Assembly (NCBI GenBank): GCA_017608295.1
Contig: JAFCGF010000025.1
Coordinates: forward strand, 1-27,099
From: Candidatus Woesearchaeota archaeon
GTDB taxonomy: Archaea > Nanoarchaeota > Nanoarchaeia > Woesearchaeales > JAGVZT01
Direction of reading: 5' to 3'
Length of the DNA: 27,099 nucleotides
Shown here: one piece after another, positions 7,021 through 16,614 of the stretch
Numbering within the stretch: the stretch's first letter is position 1
Layout: each line of letters starts with the position of its first letter
Position numbers and translations under genes: made by a program
The notes under the pieces: generated by a model
What the model was told of the DNA's origin: nothing
What the model saw: the letters and a program-made list of their open reading frames with translations, nothing else
Databases searched by the model: none

Positions 7021-10000
7021 ATGAAAGACGATTTACTTTATCAGGTAAGCAAACTTTCAGGAAAAGTTTTGCTTGTGGGAATTATTTCCCTCTTTGTATT
7101 GGGCTTTAACACCTTAAACGCCCAGGTGAGTTTCACTCAAACTACCGATGAAGATTTCAACGAAGGTGTGTTGAACAATGTGGTGGTTTCGGGTGGCAAT
7201 GTTTCTCTCCAGAATAAAGCCACTGATGTTGGTACCTGGCTCACTACCACTGTTCTGCCACAAACGCTTTCCGGTCACAAGACCGTAACATGGAACGACA
7301 ATTATGTTTTCCTTGTAGGTGGCTACAACGGTCTGACTTACTCCAGTTCGGTTTATAAAGCGACCATTCAAAGCGGGGGCATCACGAGCTGGACAACATT
7401 AAACTCTCTCCCGGTGGCATTAAAAGATCCGGCAGTCGTTGTTGGCACCAACACCATTTATGTCATGGGTGGAAGGGATGGCTCACAGGTTTATAATACC
7501 ATCTATTATGCTTCCATCAACACCGATGGGACAATCGGAACATGGCAGACTTCCGCTGTAACACTGCCGGGTAACCGGTGGGGGCATACCGCAGTTTACC
7601 TGAATGGATATATTTATGTAGCTGGAGGCGCGAGTGTGCTGACCGAAACTTCTGCTATTAATACGTTTTCTTTTTGCAAAGTGCTTGCCGATAATACCCT
7701 ATCTGCATTCTCAGCAGGTGCATCTCTACTTACCTCACGGAATAAACATAGCATGGTAACATATAACAGCAGGCTTTATATTCTGGGTGGATACTCGAAT
7801 GGGGGCACTAAAGGTAATACTGTTTATGTTGCAACACCAGAAAATGCTAATGGCACTCCCGGCTCTTGGTCAACGGAAACAGCCCTGCCACTTGCATTAA
7901 GCAACCATTCTACTGTAGTAACAAACGGCTTGCTCATTGTTATGGCCGGCGAGAACAATAGCACTCTCAGCAATACCGTCTATTATGCAGATGCAGATGC
8001 GGTGACTCTCACATGGAATACATCCCCTAACGTGATGTATGATTATACCAAAGACGGAGCGGCGTTCCAGGGGGATGGCCTGGTATTTCATGCAGGCGGT
8101 GAGAACCTTTCCGGCGACCCTATCCATAATACACGGTATGCAAGCCTTGCGCCCACTGCCAACTATGTCCTTCACGGCGTTTTTGTCTCCAATCCCTTCT
8201 TTGAACTAGGCGACGAAAGACTCATCGATTCACTTTTATTCAATGCCACCTATAACGGCCTGTATGCAGATTGCCAGGTCTCTTACCGCACCGCCCCCAG
8301 TAGCGGGATCTGGGGCAACTGGACTGCTCTTACCGCATCTTCCCCGATTATTGTAGGCCTCACCAGACAATACCTGCAATACAAGGTGATCCTCTCCGGA
8401 CAAACTACCTACAATTCGGTATTTCATGACCTGAGCCTTTACACTCCCGGCACCGAGTTAAGCGGCAATCTGAATGCCATCACCACATTTACCCAGGCAT
8501 TGAGCCCTTACTGGGCCACTGCCGACATCTCATTCACCGCAGGGACACATACGTTCCAGGCAGGAACTGAGATCCTTTTTCTCCCGGAGACAGGGCTGAC
8601 CGTAGGACAGGCTAATGTTATCTGCAACGGGAATGTGACCGACTCGGTCAAATTCAAATATTATGCTACCGGAACCGGGGAGTGGGATGGCATCTATTTT
8701 GACCCGAACAGTGATAACACAGTATCTTCCCAATTCTACTATACAGTAATAGAAGGCGCCGGCTATGGATCCAATAATGCAAACCTTTACTGCAACCAGT
8801 CCAACGAACCTTTGCTGTCGCACTGCTCCCTCCGGAATGCCAACAGTCACGGCATCAGGCTGAATTCAGCTCATGTGAACCTGGATAACACCTCATTGAG
8901 AGGTAATTCTGAAAGCGGCGCATACCTGGAGAATTCCAATCCAACGTTCATTAACTGCACCATGTCATACAATGGCACGGCGGGAGTCCACATGACTTCT
9001 CCTGCATCAGTTCCCACATACAGTTCTTCTACCATCAATAACAACTTGTATGGTTTATACTATCCATCTCCCAATTTTACCTTTCACGAGCCTGACGGTT
9101 CGCCAACGGTAACAGCAAACACATACAACGGCATTGCAATAGAAGGAGGTCATGTGGATCTTAGTCGAACCTGGAACTCCATTTCCTATGACTATATCAT
9201 GCTTGGCAACCTTGTTGTTGGTGATGGCGGAACGAACTGCCGGTTGACCATTGAACCCGGAAATACGGTGAAATTTGTTCCCGGATCAAAATTGCAGGTG
9301 GGAACATATATTCCTTATACACATTATGGTGGAGAACTTTATGCAATAGGAGTGGTCGACAGTCTGATCACTTTCACATCATACAATGGCAGCGTAGGTG
9401 GATGGGAAGGAATTTATTTCACCGATTATAGTGACTGGTACGGTGGGAACTCGGTAATGGATTACTGTGTTGTGGAAAAAGGGAATGATTATAATATGTA
9501 TTTCTACAGTACCACCCAGGCACAAGTTATGAATTCGACTATCCGGAATGCTGTTCTTGACGGAGTTAAATTTTATAGTTCTTATGGTTCATTTGAATCC
9601 TGCGACTTTTATGGTTTTGGAAGGTATCCGATCTATTTTGAAAACTGGATTGCATCCCCGACACTAACAAACAATACATACAGTGGGAAAGGGATTAACC
9701 TGATTGGTTATGCAGGAGGACATATTACAAGCAGCAGGACCTTGCAAAATGACGGTATTGATTACCATATTTTAAACTCAATAACTGTAGGCAAAGCTGG
9801 TACCACGTGCCGTTTAACCGTTGAACCGGGGTTAACACTTAATTTTGATCCCCTGACACAACTCCAGGTCGGCACTTATATCCCTTACAATCATTACGGC
9901 GGTGAGCTTAATGCTGATGGAAAATTCGACAGCCTGATTACATTTAAAGCTTACAACAATACACCGGGTGGATGGGAAGGCATTTTCTTTGATGACAGGA

Positions 10001-12195
10001 GTGACGCGTACGGAGCTACTTCTTTTCTTGATTATTGTATCGTTGAACAGGGGAATGAATACAACCTCTATTGTAACACCACCAGCCAGCCAACCATTGA
10101 TAACAGTATTTTCAGAAATGCTGTTGATTATGGCATAAAGGAAGTCAATTCCTCGCCCCAGATCCATAATTCGCAATTCCTGAACAATGGCAGCTATCCG
10201 GTATATTATACTGACTGGACATGTAATTCCCACCTGTCGGGCAACACATATACCGGCAATACACCCAATAAGTTTGCCCTGTCAGGCGGCCACTATACAG
10301 ACAGCAGAACCCTTTATAATGATGGTGTTGAGTATCTGGTTCTTTCAGACATTACAATTGGTAAAGCCGGTTCTACTTGCCGTTTAACCATTGAACCCGG
10401 AAATACATTGAGGTTCGCTTCAGGGACACAACTACAGGTTGGAATTTATATTCCTTATACGCATTATGGAGGAGAACTCTATGCTGAAGGAAGTTCAGGC
10501 AACATCATTACCTTTATGCCGGATTCGGAAACACCGGGAGATTGGGAAGGTATTTTCTTTGATGACAGGAGTGACGCATACGGAGCTACCTCTTCATTGA
10601 AATACTGCGCAGTTGAAAAAGGCAATGTATATGATATTTTCTGTCAGAGCACTACACAACCAACGATGCAAGAATGCATGATTACCGGATCTGCTGATGA
10701 CGGGCTGAAACTGGAAAATGCTTCCATTGCTATTCAGAACTCCTCATTTGTTGCAAATACTGATAACGGGATCCTTATTGAAGGGACCAGCCAGCCGACC
10801 ATTGGCAACACGACTGCATATACCTGTAACTTCTATGACAATGGAGGATATGCGGTATACCAGAACGGGACAAATGACATCGATGCACGATACAACTACT
10901 GGGGTACCGGCGACTCAGCCATGATTGCAAATGTGATATACGATAAATCTGATGATGCTTCAAAAGGTCGTGTGTATTTCACACCCTTTGCCCAGGTTGT
11001 ATCACTGACAACAACAAATACCCTGATGAGCGGTACGGTTATATACACAGGGGTTGGAGCTTATCCCATTAAGAATGCATCGATGGTGATTAAAAACTTT
11101 GGTGGTACAACCATTACTTCAACCTCTACCAATACGTCCGGGGTATATGCCTTTAGTTCATTTCCCTCCGGTAATTACCAGATGTTCATCACACCCGCAG
11201 CGCTCTGGGGAGGGGTCAACTCAACCGACGCCCTTCGCATCCTGAATCATTTTGCCCATATTATCACGATGGGAGGAATGAAACTGGCTGCTTCTGATGT
11301 CAATCTCAGCCAGACTGTGAATGCCAGCGATGCCCTGTATGTGATGAAACGATATACCGGATCAATCTCTTCATTCCCGGCAGGGGATTGGCTCTACCAT
11401 AACAGCAATCTGGTCGTAAATGGTAACAATGTAACCAATGATCTGAAAATGCTCTGTTTCGGTGATAATAATGCCTCTTATGCACCGGCCAAAAAAGAGT
11501 CATCAGTCGTTCTGGTTTACAAAGGGATAATACCGGTAACATCTTATACCGAGTTCGATCTGCCGGTGAAGATCAAAAATGGCGCACAGGTAGGCGCGAT
11601 CTCCCTGGGATTTTACTATCCGGAGGAGTACCTCGAAATTAACGGCGCCGAATTTTCCAATGGGAACTCCGAGCTGATCTTCCATGCCGAAGATGGTTTG
11701 TTCAGAATGGCATGGTGCGACTTGAACCCCATTAGCTACGGCAATGATGATGTCGTCGTTACCCTGAAGATGAAAACAAAGAATGTAGAGGGCATCTCAG
11801 GAAACATTGCTCTTGAACTTTTTGAATACTGCGAATTCGCGGACGGTTCTGCGATTGCAATCGGAGGGGTTACTCTTGAGATTCCGGAGATCCAGACGCC
11901 TATCGGAATTATGGATCAACTATCGTCAAAGTATCTCACGGTTTATCCCAACCCGTTCAACTACAAGACCACCATTGGCTTTACCCTGAAAGAAGAGAGT
12001 AAAGTGAATCTGACTCTATACAACCAGGTAGGAACCTTGGTCAATACTATCACAGAAGCAAATTATTCATCGGGGAATCATGAGATAGAGATGACAGCTG
12101 ACAACCTTCGACCTGGAATTTATTTGTTGAACATTGAGATAACCAGCAATGGTCAAACCTACTCGAAAGTGATCAAAGTGGTCGTGTTTAACTAA
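7021..12195 (+). CDS. Giant T9SS-secreted surface protein: Kelch-like propeller, parallel beta-helix, dockerin-like and cohesin-like modules
   Basis: The 1724-aa protein starts with a signal peptide ending NTLNAQ (about 1-35). Residues 75-375 hold Kelch-like propeller repeats (FLVGGYNG, YVMGGRDG, YVAGGAS, YILGGYSNGG). Residues 379-473 look like a beta-sandwich. A right-handed parallel beta-helix spans about 479-1323, including three 190-residue repeats (709-1278), and ends with the cap motif ARYNYWGT. A CNA-B-like domain follows (about 1330-1390). A dockerin-like pair comes next: GGVNSTDALRIL near 1398 and DVNLSQTVNASDALYVMKRY near 1424-1446. Only the second has calcium-loop ligands (D, N, S, N, D). 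A cohesin-like module lies at about 1495-1625, and the T9SS type A sorting domain (YLTVYPNPFNYKTTIGF) at about 1638-1724. It is probably anchored on the cell surface. The next gene starts 3 bases later and encodes more cohesin-like modules. The ligand is unknown. Confidence 0.88.
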   Translation: MKDDLLYQVSKLSGKVLLVGIISLFVLGFNTLNAQVSFTQTTDEDFNEGVLNNVVVSGGNVSLQNKATDVGTWLTTTVLPQTLSGHKTVTWNDNYVFLVGGYNGLTYSSSVYKATIQSGGITSWTTLNSLPVALKDPAVVVGTNTIYVMGGRDGSQVYNTIYYASINTDGTIGTWQTSAVTLPGNRWGHTAVYLNGYIYVAGGASVLTETSAINTFSFCKVLADNTLSAFSAGASLLTSRNKHSMVTYNSRLYILGGYSNGGTKGNTVYVATPENANGTPGSWSTETALPLALSNHSTVVTNGLLIVMAGENNSTLSNTVYYADADAVTLTWNTSPNVMYDYTKDGAAFQGDGLVFHAGGENLSGDPIHNTRYASLAPTANYVLHGVFVSNPFFELGDERLIDSLLFNATYNGLYADCQVSYRTAPSSGIWGNWTALTASSPIIVGLTRQYLQYKVILSGQTTYNSVFHDLSLYTPGTELSGNLNAITTFTQALSPYWATADISFTAGTHTFQAGTEILFLPETGLTVGQANVICNGNVTDSVKFKYYATGTGEWDGIYFDPNSDNTVSSQFYYTVIEGAGYGSNNANLYCNQSNEPLLSHCSLRNANSHGIRLNSAHVNLDNTSLRGNSESGAYLENSNPTFINCTMSYNGTAGVHMTSPASVPTYSSSTINNNLYGLYYPSPNFTFHEPDGSPTVTANTYNGIAIEGGHVDLSRTWNSISYDYIMLGNLVVGDGGTNCRLTIEPGNTVKFVPGSKLQVGTYIPYTHYGGELYAIGVVDSLITFTSYNGSVGGWEGIYFTDYSDWYGGNSVMDYCVVEKGNDYNMYFYSTTQAQVMNSTIRNAVLDGVKFYSSYGSFESCDFYGFGRYPIYFENWIASPTLTNNTYSGKGINLIGYAGGHITSSRTLQNDGIDYHILNSITVGKAGTTCRLTVEPGLTLNFDPLTQLQVGTYIPYNHYGGELNADGKFDSLITFKAYNNTPGGWEGIFFDDRSDAYGATSFLDYCIVEQGNEYNLYCNTTSQPTIDNSIFRNAVDYGIKEVNSSPQIHNSQFLNNGSYPVYYTDWTCNSHLSGNTYTGNTPNKFALSGGHYTDSRTLYNDGVEYLVLSDITIGKAGSTCRLTIEPGNTLRFASGTQLQVGIYIPYTHYGGELYAEGSSGNIITFMPDSETPGDWEGIFFDDRSDAYGATSSLKYCAVEKGNVYDIFCQSTTQPTMQECMITGSADDGLKLENASIAIQNSSFVANTDNGILIEGTSQPTIGNTTAYTCNFYDNGGYAVYQNGTNDIDARYNYWGTGDSAMIANVIYDKSDDASKGRVYFTPFAQVVSLTTTNTLMSGTVIYTGVGAYPIKNASMVIKNFGGTTITSTSTNTSGVYAFSSFPSGNYQMFITPAALWGGVNSTDALRILNHFAHIITMGGMKLAASDVNLSQTVNASDALYVMKRYTGSISSFPAGDWLYHNSNLVVNGNNVTNDLKMLCFGDNNASYAPAKKESSVVLVYKGIIPVTSYTEFDLPVKIKNGAQVGAISLGFYYPEEYLEINGAEFSNGNSELIFHAEDGLFRMAWCDLNPISYGNDDVVVTLKMKTKNVEGISGNIALELFEYCEFADGSAIAIGGVTLEIPEIQTPIGIMDQLSSKYLTVYPNPFNYKTTIGFTLKEESKVNLTLYNQVGTLVNTITEANYSSGNHEIEMTADNLRPGIYLLNIEITSNGQTYSKVIKVVVFN
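9145..10854 (+). repeat. Three tandem 570-bp in-gene repeats
   Basis: Units start at 9145, 9715 and 10285, each beginning with codons for Gly-Gly-His. Landmarks such as the D/T-DxxSDxYG motif recur at 9421, 9991 and 10561, exactly 570 bp apart. No indels between these landmarks are apparent. Units 2 and 3 share long stretches of identical DNA (for example gatgacaggagtgacgc), while unit 1 is more divergent. Each unit codes for 190 residues of beta-helix. Confidence 0.85.
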
Positions 12196-12198
12196 AAA

Positions 12199-15100
12199 AT
12201 GTTAGATATGAAAACTTTGGTGTTAAAAATAATACCCATATTGTTCGTGATGCTTTGGACGGGTATGATACATGCCCAGACCATCACCACGACGGCCGGG
12301 TCGGTAACCAGTTGTCCGGGCGGGATTGTTGTATCCATCGATGTTACCAATTGTAACAATGTCGGGGCGATCTCCCTGATGCTGGAATACAACGATGCTG
12401 TCCTGACATACACCGGTTATCAGAACCTGCACACCGACCTCTCAAGCACCGGATTACTGGTTATCAATTCCACAGGCAGCAAAGTGACCCTGGCCTGGGC
12501 TTCGACAACTGCTGCCAATGTGGGGAACAATACCCTGGTGGAATACCTGTTCTCATCCGTTCCCGGAACAAGCCCGTTAAACTGGGATACACAAATCTCC
12601 GGGAACTGCGAATACAGCGACATTAACGCAAATATTCTACCTGATGCCTACGTAAACGGAACAGCAACCATCGATCAACCACCGGTTGTCACCGCACAAC
12701 CGACAGACAAAACAGCCCTGGTCGGGCAGAATACAAGTTTCAGTCTGTCGGCAATCGGGACCGGGTTGGCTTACCGGTGGCAGGGTAGTTCAAACGGTGG
12801 TTCTTCATGGAGCGATCTTAACAACAGTTCTACCTATTCGGGTGTGACAAACCATACGTTGAATATTTATGATGTTCAGCTGCCCATGGATGGTTTTATG
12901 TACCGGTGCAAATTAACCGGGACCTGTACACCACCGGATGTCTATTCGAATGAAGTAACGCTGACTGTGATCGATCCGATAACCACTATCCTGCCAACGG
13001 CAAATCATTGTCCTGGAAGTGTGGTTGCTCCTGTAGAGGTGACGAATTTCACCTCCGTGGCTGCATTTTCACTGTCATTCGCCTATGATCCGGCAGTGTT
13101 AACCTATACAAACTATCAATCCCTGAATCCGACCCTTTCGGGTGGGACCTTTGTCATCAATGCAACAGGCGGAATGGTATACATGACATGGTATTCTACT
13201 ACGGCTGTTACATTTGGTGATGGAACCCTGGTAGAACTCCTGTTCACTGCTGTTACCGGATCCAGCGGCCTGGTATGGGATCAAACCACTTCCGGCAATT
13301 GTGAATACACAGATGGAAACGGGAATCTGATCACATCCGTATTTGTTAATGGTAATCTGACGATCTATGGAATACCTACAGTTGTTACTCAGCCTGTAGA
13401 CAGAACCATTGCCAAAGGGCAAAATACCACGTTCGGCATCACTGCCTCAGGTACGGGCCTGTCCTATCTCTGGCAGTTGAGTACAAATGGCGGGAGTTCA
13501 TGGAACGACCTTTCCAATGGCGGGCATTATTCGAATGTGACAAATCCCACGATGAACATTACCAATGCCCAGCTCAGCATGAGCGGCTACCTTTACCGTT
13601 GTAGAGTTACCGGAACATGTTCGCCGGTGGTTTATTCCGATCCGGGATTATTAACAGTACTTCCGAATGTCGTCACTACCTGTCAGACGCTCTCGGCCTG
13701 TCCCGGCCAGATCGTTGTTCAGGTGAATGTGGCAGATTTCATTGCCATAGGCGCTTTCTCAATGACACTGGATTTCAACCCGGCAATTCTGACATATACC
13801 GGTTACCAGAACCTTAACGCTACCCTCTCAGGAGGGAATTTTGCAGCCAATGCTGCAGGTGGTAAGGTTTATGTGACATGGGCCCGAACAACGGTTGCGA
13901 CACTTCCCACAGATGCCCTTCTGATCGAACTGATATTCAGCGGTTTGACTGGGTCGAGCACGCTTATATGGGATACGCAAACCCTGGGAAATTGTGAATA
14001 CAATGATGTCAACGGACAGGTTATCTTTTCAACATGGATTGATGGGAATGTTACTGTTTATCAACCGCCGCTTATTACTGTCCATCCATCGAATGCAAAC
14101 ATCTATTCAGGTGGCAGTACCCTGTTTTCGGTTACAGCAACCGGGACCGGTCTGAGTTATAGATGGCAGGAGAGCACAAATGGAGGAATAAACTGGTCGA
14201 ACTTAACAAATGTGCCACCTTATTCAGGTGTATACACGGCTTCACTGACAATCAATCCGGCTGTTTTATCGATGACCGGTTTTCAGTACAGGTGTTATAT
14301 TACAGGAACTTGCACGCCGTATTTATATTCCAATTCAGCCCAGTTGACTGTAACTGATGCGGCCATTACCACATCGGCTTCAGGTGTCACCAACTCATGT
14401 ACAGGCAACCTGGTCATTCCCATTTTGGTTTCAAACTGTACGAACGTGGGGGGAATTTCATTGACATTGAATTATGATACTGCGAAGCTGACCTATGATG
14501 GATACCAGTCACTTCACAGTGAACTGTCATCGGGTTTAATTGTGGTTCATTCAACTGAAACCCAGCTTATATTTGGCTGGACTTCCGTGAATCCGGCAGA
14601 TATTGGTTCGGGAACGCTGGTTGAATACAGGTTTAAAGCCAATTCGGGTATCTCAACATCCCTCACCTGGGATACACAAACTCCGGGTAATTGCGAATAT
14701 AGTTTTAGCGACGGTATGGTTAGCACATCTTTTTATCATAACGCAACCATCACTGTTGTTGCTTATGCATTGAGTGTCGATGCCGGGAATGATACGACCA
14801 TTTCACCGGGAGGAACCGCACAACTCAATGGTTCTGCCAGTGGAGGAACGCCTCCATATACTTACTTATGGACGCCTTCAACCGGATTAAGCAATCCTAA
14901 CATTCCAAATCCTACAGCATCACCGCCGTCAACCACTACCTATACCTTAACTGTGAATGATGTTAGCAGTTGTTATGGTTCAGATGATGTAGAGGTGGTT
15001 GTTTCTGTCCCTGAGAATCTGGTATTGCAGGATATTACTGTATCCAATGGGGAAGACATCTGTTATGACGCTACGCAAACGATTACAGTAGCCGGCGGCG

Positions 15101-15549
15101 GAACATTTTTTACGGTCGAGAGTGGTGGTTCTGCTACAATGATAGCCGGACAGAGCATACATTATCTTCCTGGAACGCATATACAAAATGGAGGTTATTT
15201 GCATGGGTACATTACAACCACCGGGCAGTATTGCGAATCACTTCCACCTGATAATCTGATCCCTGAAGAACCCGAAGAATTTTTACCTGCTCATTCAGAA
15301 GATCATTCATTCTTCAAAATTTATCCAAACCCTACAACAGGTAATTTTATCATCGAATTGAATGATGAAAATAGCATGGATAAATTATATGTAACAGCTT
15401 ATGGAATGCATGGGAACATCATCTTCAGAGAAGAGTTTACAGGAGGTAAAAAACATGAATTTTCATTATCGGATAAGTCGTCAGGTATGTATTTCATCCG
15501 GGTTATTACTGCAGATCAAAATAATACAAAGATTTTGATCAAGTATTAA
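12199..15549 (+). CDS. T9SS-secreted scaffold-like protein with four cohesin-like and three Ig-like modules
   Basis: The 1116-aa protein has a signal peptide ending GMIHAQ; the start may be the ATG at 12199 or the one at 12208 (MKTLVLK). Cohesin-like modules lie at about 38-159, 271-391, 500-622 and 732-857. Each opens with CPG or CTG, has an ISL/FSL-type strand followed by LxYxxxxLTYxGYQ, and closes with W-D-T/Q then GNCEYxD. Ig-like domains lie between them (about 161-257, 393-487, 624-720), with YRC...TGTC. A PKD-like domain (about 859-935), a small repeat domain (938-1012) and a T9SS type A sorting domain (FFKIYPNPTTGNF, about 1038-1116) follow. In other organisms cohesins hold dockerin-bearing proteins; here the 5' neighbour carries a dockerin-like segment, so the two may bind each other on the surface (inference). 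It is cotranscribed with 7021. Confidence 0.85.
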   Translation: MLDMKTLVLKIIPILFVMLWTGMIHAQTITTTAGSVTSCPGGIVVSIDVTNCNNVGAISLMLEYNDAVLTYTGYQNLHTDLSSTGLLVINSTGSKVTLAWASTTAANVGNNTLVEYLFSSVPGTSPLNWDTQISGNCEYSDINANILPDAYVNGTATIDQPPVVTAQPTDKTALVGQNTSFSLSAIGTGLAYRWQGSSNGGSSWSDLNNSSTYSGVTNHTLNIYDVQLPMDGFMYRCKLTGTCTPPDVYSNEVTLTVIDPITTILPTANHCPGSVVAPVEVTNFTSVAAFSLSFAYDPAVLTYTNYQSLNPTLSGGTFVINATGGMVYMTWYSTTAVTFGDGTLVELLFTAVTGSSGLVWDQTTSGNCEYTDGNGNLITSVFVNGNLTIYGIPTVVTQPVDRTIAKGQNTTFGITASGTGLSYLWQLSTNGGSSWNDLSNGGHYSNVTNPTMNITNAQLSMSGYLYRCRVTGTCSPVVYSDPGLLTVLPNVVTTCQTLSACPGQIVVQVNVADFIAIGAFSMTLDFNPAILTYTGYQNLNATLSGGNFAANAAGGKVYVTWARTTVATLPTDALLIELIFSGLTGSSTLIWDTQTLGNCEYNDVNGQVIFSTWIDGNVTVYQPPLITVHPSNANIYSGGSTLFSVTATGTGLSYRWQESTNGGINWSNLTNVPPYSGVYTASLTINPAVLSMTGFQYRCYITGTCTPYLYSNSAQLTVTDAAITTSASGVTNSCTGNLVIPILVSNCTNVGGISLTLNYDTAKLTYDGYQSLHSELSSGLIVVHSTETQLIFGWTSVNPADIGSGTLVEYRFKANSGISTSLTWDTQTPGNCEYSFSDGMVSTSFYHNATITVVAYALSVDAGNDTTISPGGTAQLNGSASGGTPPYTYLWTPSTGLSNPNIPNPTASPPSTTTYTLTVNDVSSCYGSDDVEVVVSVPENLVLQDITVSNGEDICYDATQTITVAGGGTFFTVESGGSATMIAGQSIHYLPGTHIQNGGYLHGYITTTGQYCESLPPDNLIPEEPEEFLPAHSEDHSFFKIYPNPTTGNFIIELNDENSMDKLYVTAYGMHGNIIFREEFTGGKKHEFSLSDKSSGMYFIRVITADQNNTKILIKY

Positions 15550-15564
15550 CTTAATCGACAATCT

Positions 15565-15608
15565 GCCGAAGGGATCCCAATGGCAGAATATCGCCTGATC
15601 CCTTCGGC
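15565..15608 (+). terminator. Hairpin terminator after the adhesin operon
   Basis: Arms gccgaagggatc (15565-15576) and gatcccttcggc (15597-15608) pair perfectly over 12 bp around a 20-base loop. The sequence after it is only moderately T-rich. It sits 15 bases after the stop of the 1116-aa protein gene. Confidence 0.75.
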
Positions 15609-15640
15609 CTTCTTTAGGATATCAATTGATGTATCAGGAC

Positions 15641-16501
15641 ATGAAAAAGCTTATTGTTTCTCTGATCGTATTGTATATAGCAGGATCCTCAGTCGCTTTC
15701 TCCCAGATCCAGCAACTCACCGGCAACGATCTTCCGGGAGCTGTCCTGGTTGATACCGATACTTACAATGGCGAAGGCCTCTGGGGCTACATCAACGGAG
15801 GCGCGGATGTCTATATGGAATATGGGTTCCACCGGCTCCTGGTCCAGAAGTTCGTGGTTAACGATCAGAGCTTCAAACTGGAGGCATTTCTGATGAACTC
15901 GCCTCAGGCCGCTTACGGAATCTATTCCATCAACATCCTGAAGTGCCTGAAGCACGATTCGATCACCTCCTGGGATTGTCTCAACCGTTACCAGTACCAG
16001 GCAGCTTACGGGAGTTTCTACCTCTCCATCACCAGCGAGAACGGATCCGGCTTTGCACAGCAATACTACTATACTATTGCGAAGAAGTTCATGCAACTCA
16101 ATCTACAAACGCCACTGGAACTCCCTGCCGTATTCAACGCTCCCGCGTTTGCCGAAAACCGCGATCAGATCCTCTTCCTGAACGGCCTTCTCGGAATGCA
16201 GAACAGCCTGATGCCCTGGATAAACCTGATTGTCGGGGTTCGTTTTGCCATGTATGCAGTAATCCTGCCTGATCCGCGCGGAGAGATCTATTTTGCTCAA
16301 ATATCGTTCCCCACAATGGCAGATATGTATAACTTTCTCACCCGCGCCAAACTGATGCAAAACGGTATACCTATCCAGGCATACAACGATTATGGATTTC
16401 TTTTCAGAGAATTCGTGGAGGTTGACCCCGCCGATCCCTTAACCATCTACTTCCTTCAGTGTACCCAGCCGGTGGCGATTGCGGAGATCACTGCGGAATG
16501 A
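15641..16501 (+). CDS. Secreted DUF6599-like protein of unknown function
   Basis: The 286-aa product has a signal peptide MKKLIVSLIVLYIAGSSVAFSQ. The following region carries LPGAVLVDTDTYNGEGLWGYINGGADVYMEYGFHRLLVQ, in which the YINGGAD-x-YxEYGF motif is what I recall of the DUF6599 family. The middle part (NSPQAAYGIYSI, YQYQAAYGSFYLSI) also fits. The function of that family is not known to me. The frame opens at 15626 (TTG) and 15629 (ATG), but the signal peptide argues for the ATG at 15641. It lies just after a terminator and before a RAYT gene, with no clear promoter of its own. Confidence 0.75.
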   Translation: MKKLIVSLIVLYIAGSSVAFSQIQQLTGNDLPGAVLVDTDTYNGEGLWGYINGGADVYMEYGFHRLLVQKFVVNDQSFKLEAFLMNSPQAAYGIYSINILKCLKHDSITSWDCLNRYQYQAAYGSFYLSITSENGSGFAQQYYYTIAKKFMQLNLQTPLELPAVFNAPAFAENRDQILFLNGLLGMQNSLMPWINLIVGVRFAMYAVILPDPRGEIYFAQISFPTMADMYNFLTRAKLMQNGIPIQAYNDYGFLFREFVEVDPADPLTIYFLQCTQPVAIAEITAE

Positions 16502-16614
16502 GTTTATTTGGAAGGATGTGAGGACTGAGTATTAAGTGAGAACGAATTGGTAGTGATTTTTTCACCCTGAAGTATAACCTTTTACCTCTTTCCCGGATTA
16601 ATGTCAAAACTGCC

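Noticed and set aside
7114..11989. Several 60-130-codon frames inside the giant adhesin gene on both strands
   Set aside because: They are shadows of a long gene with a clear domain structure and have no family features.
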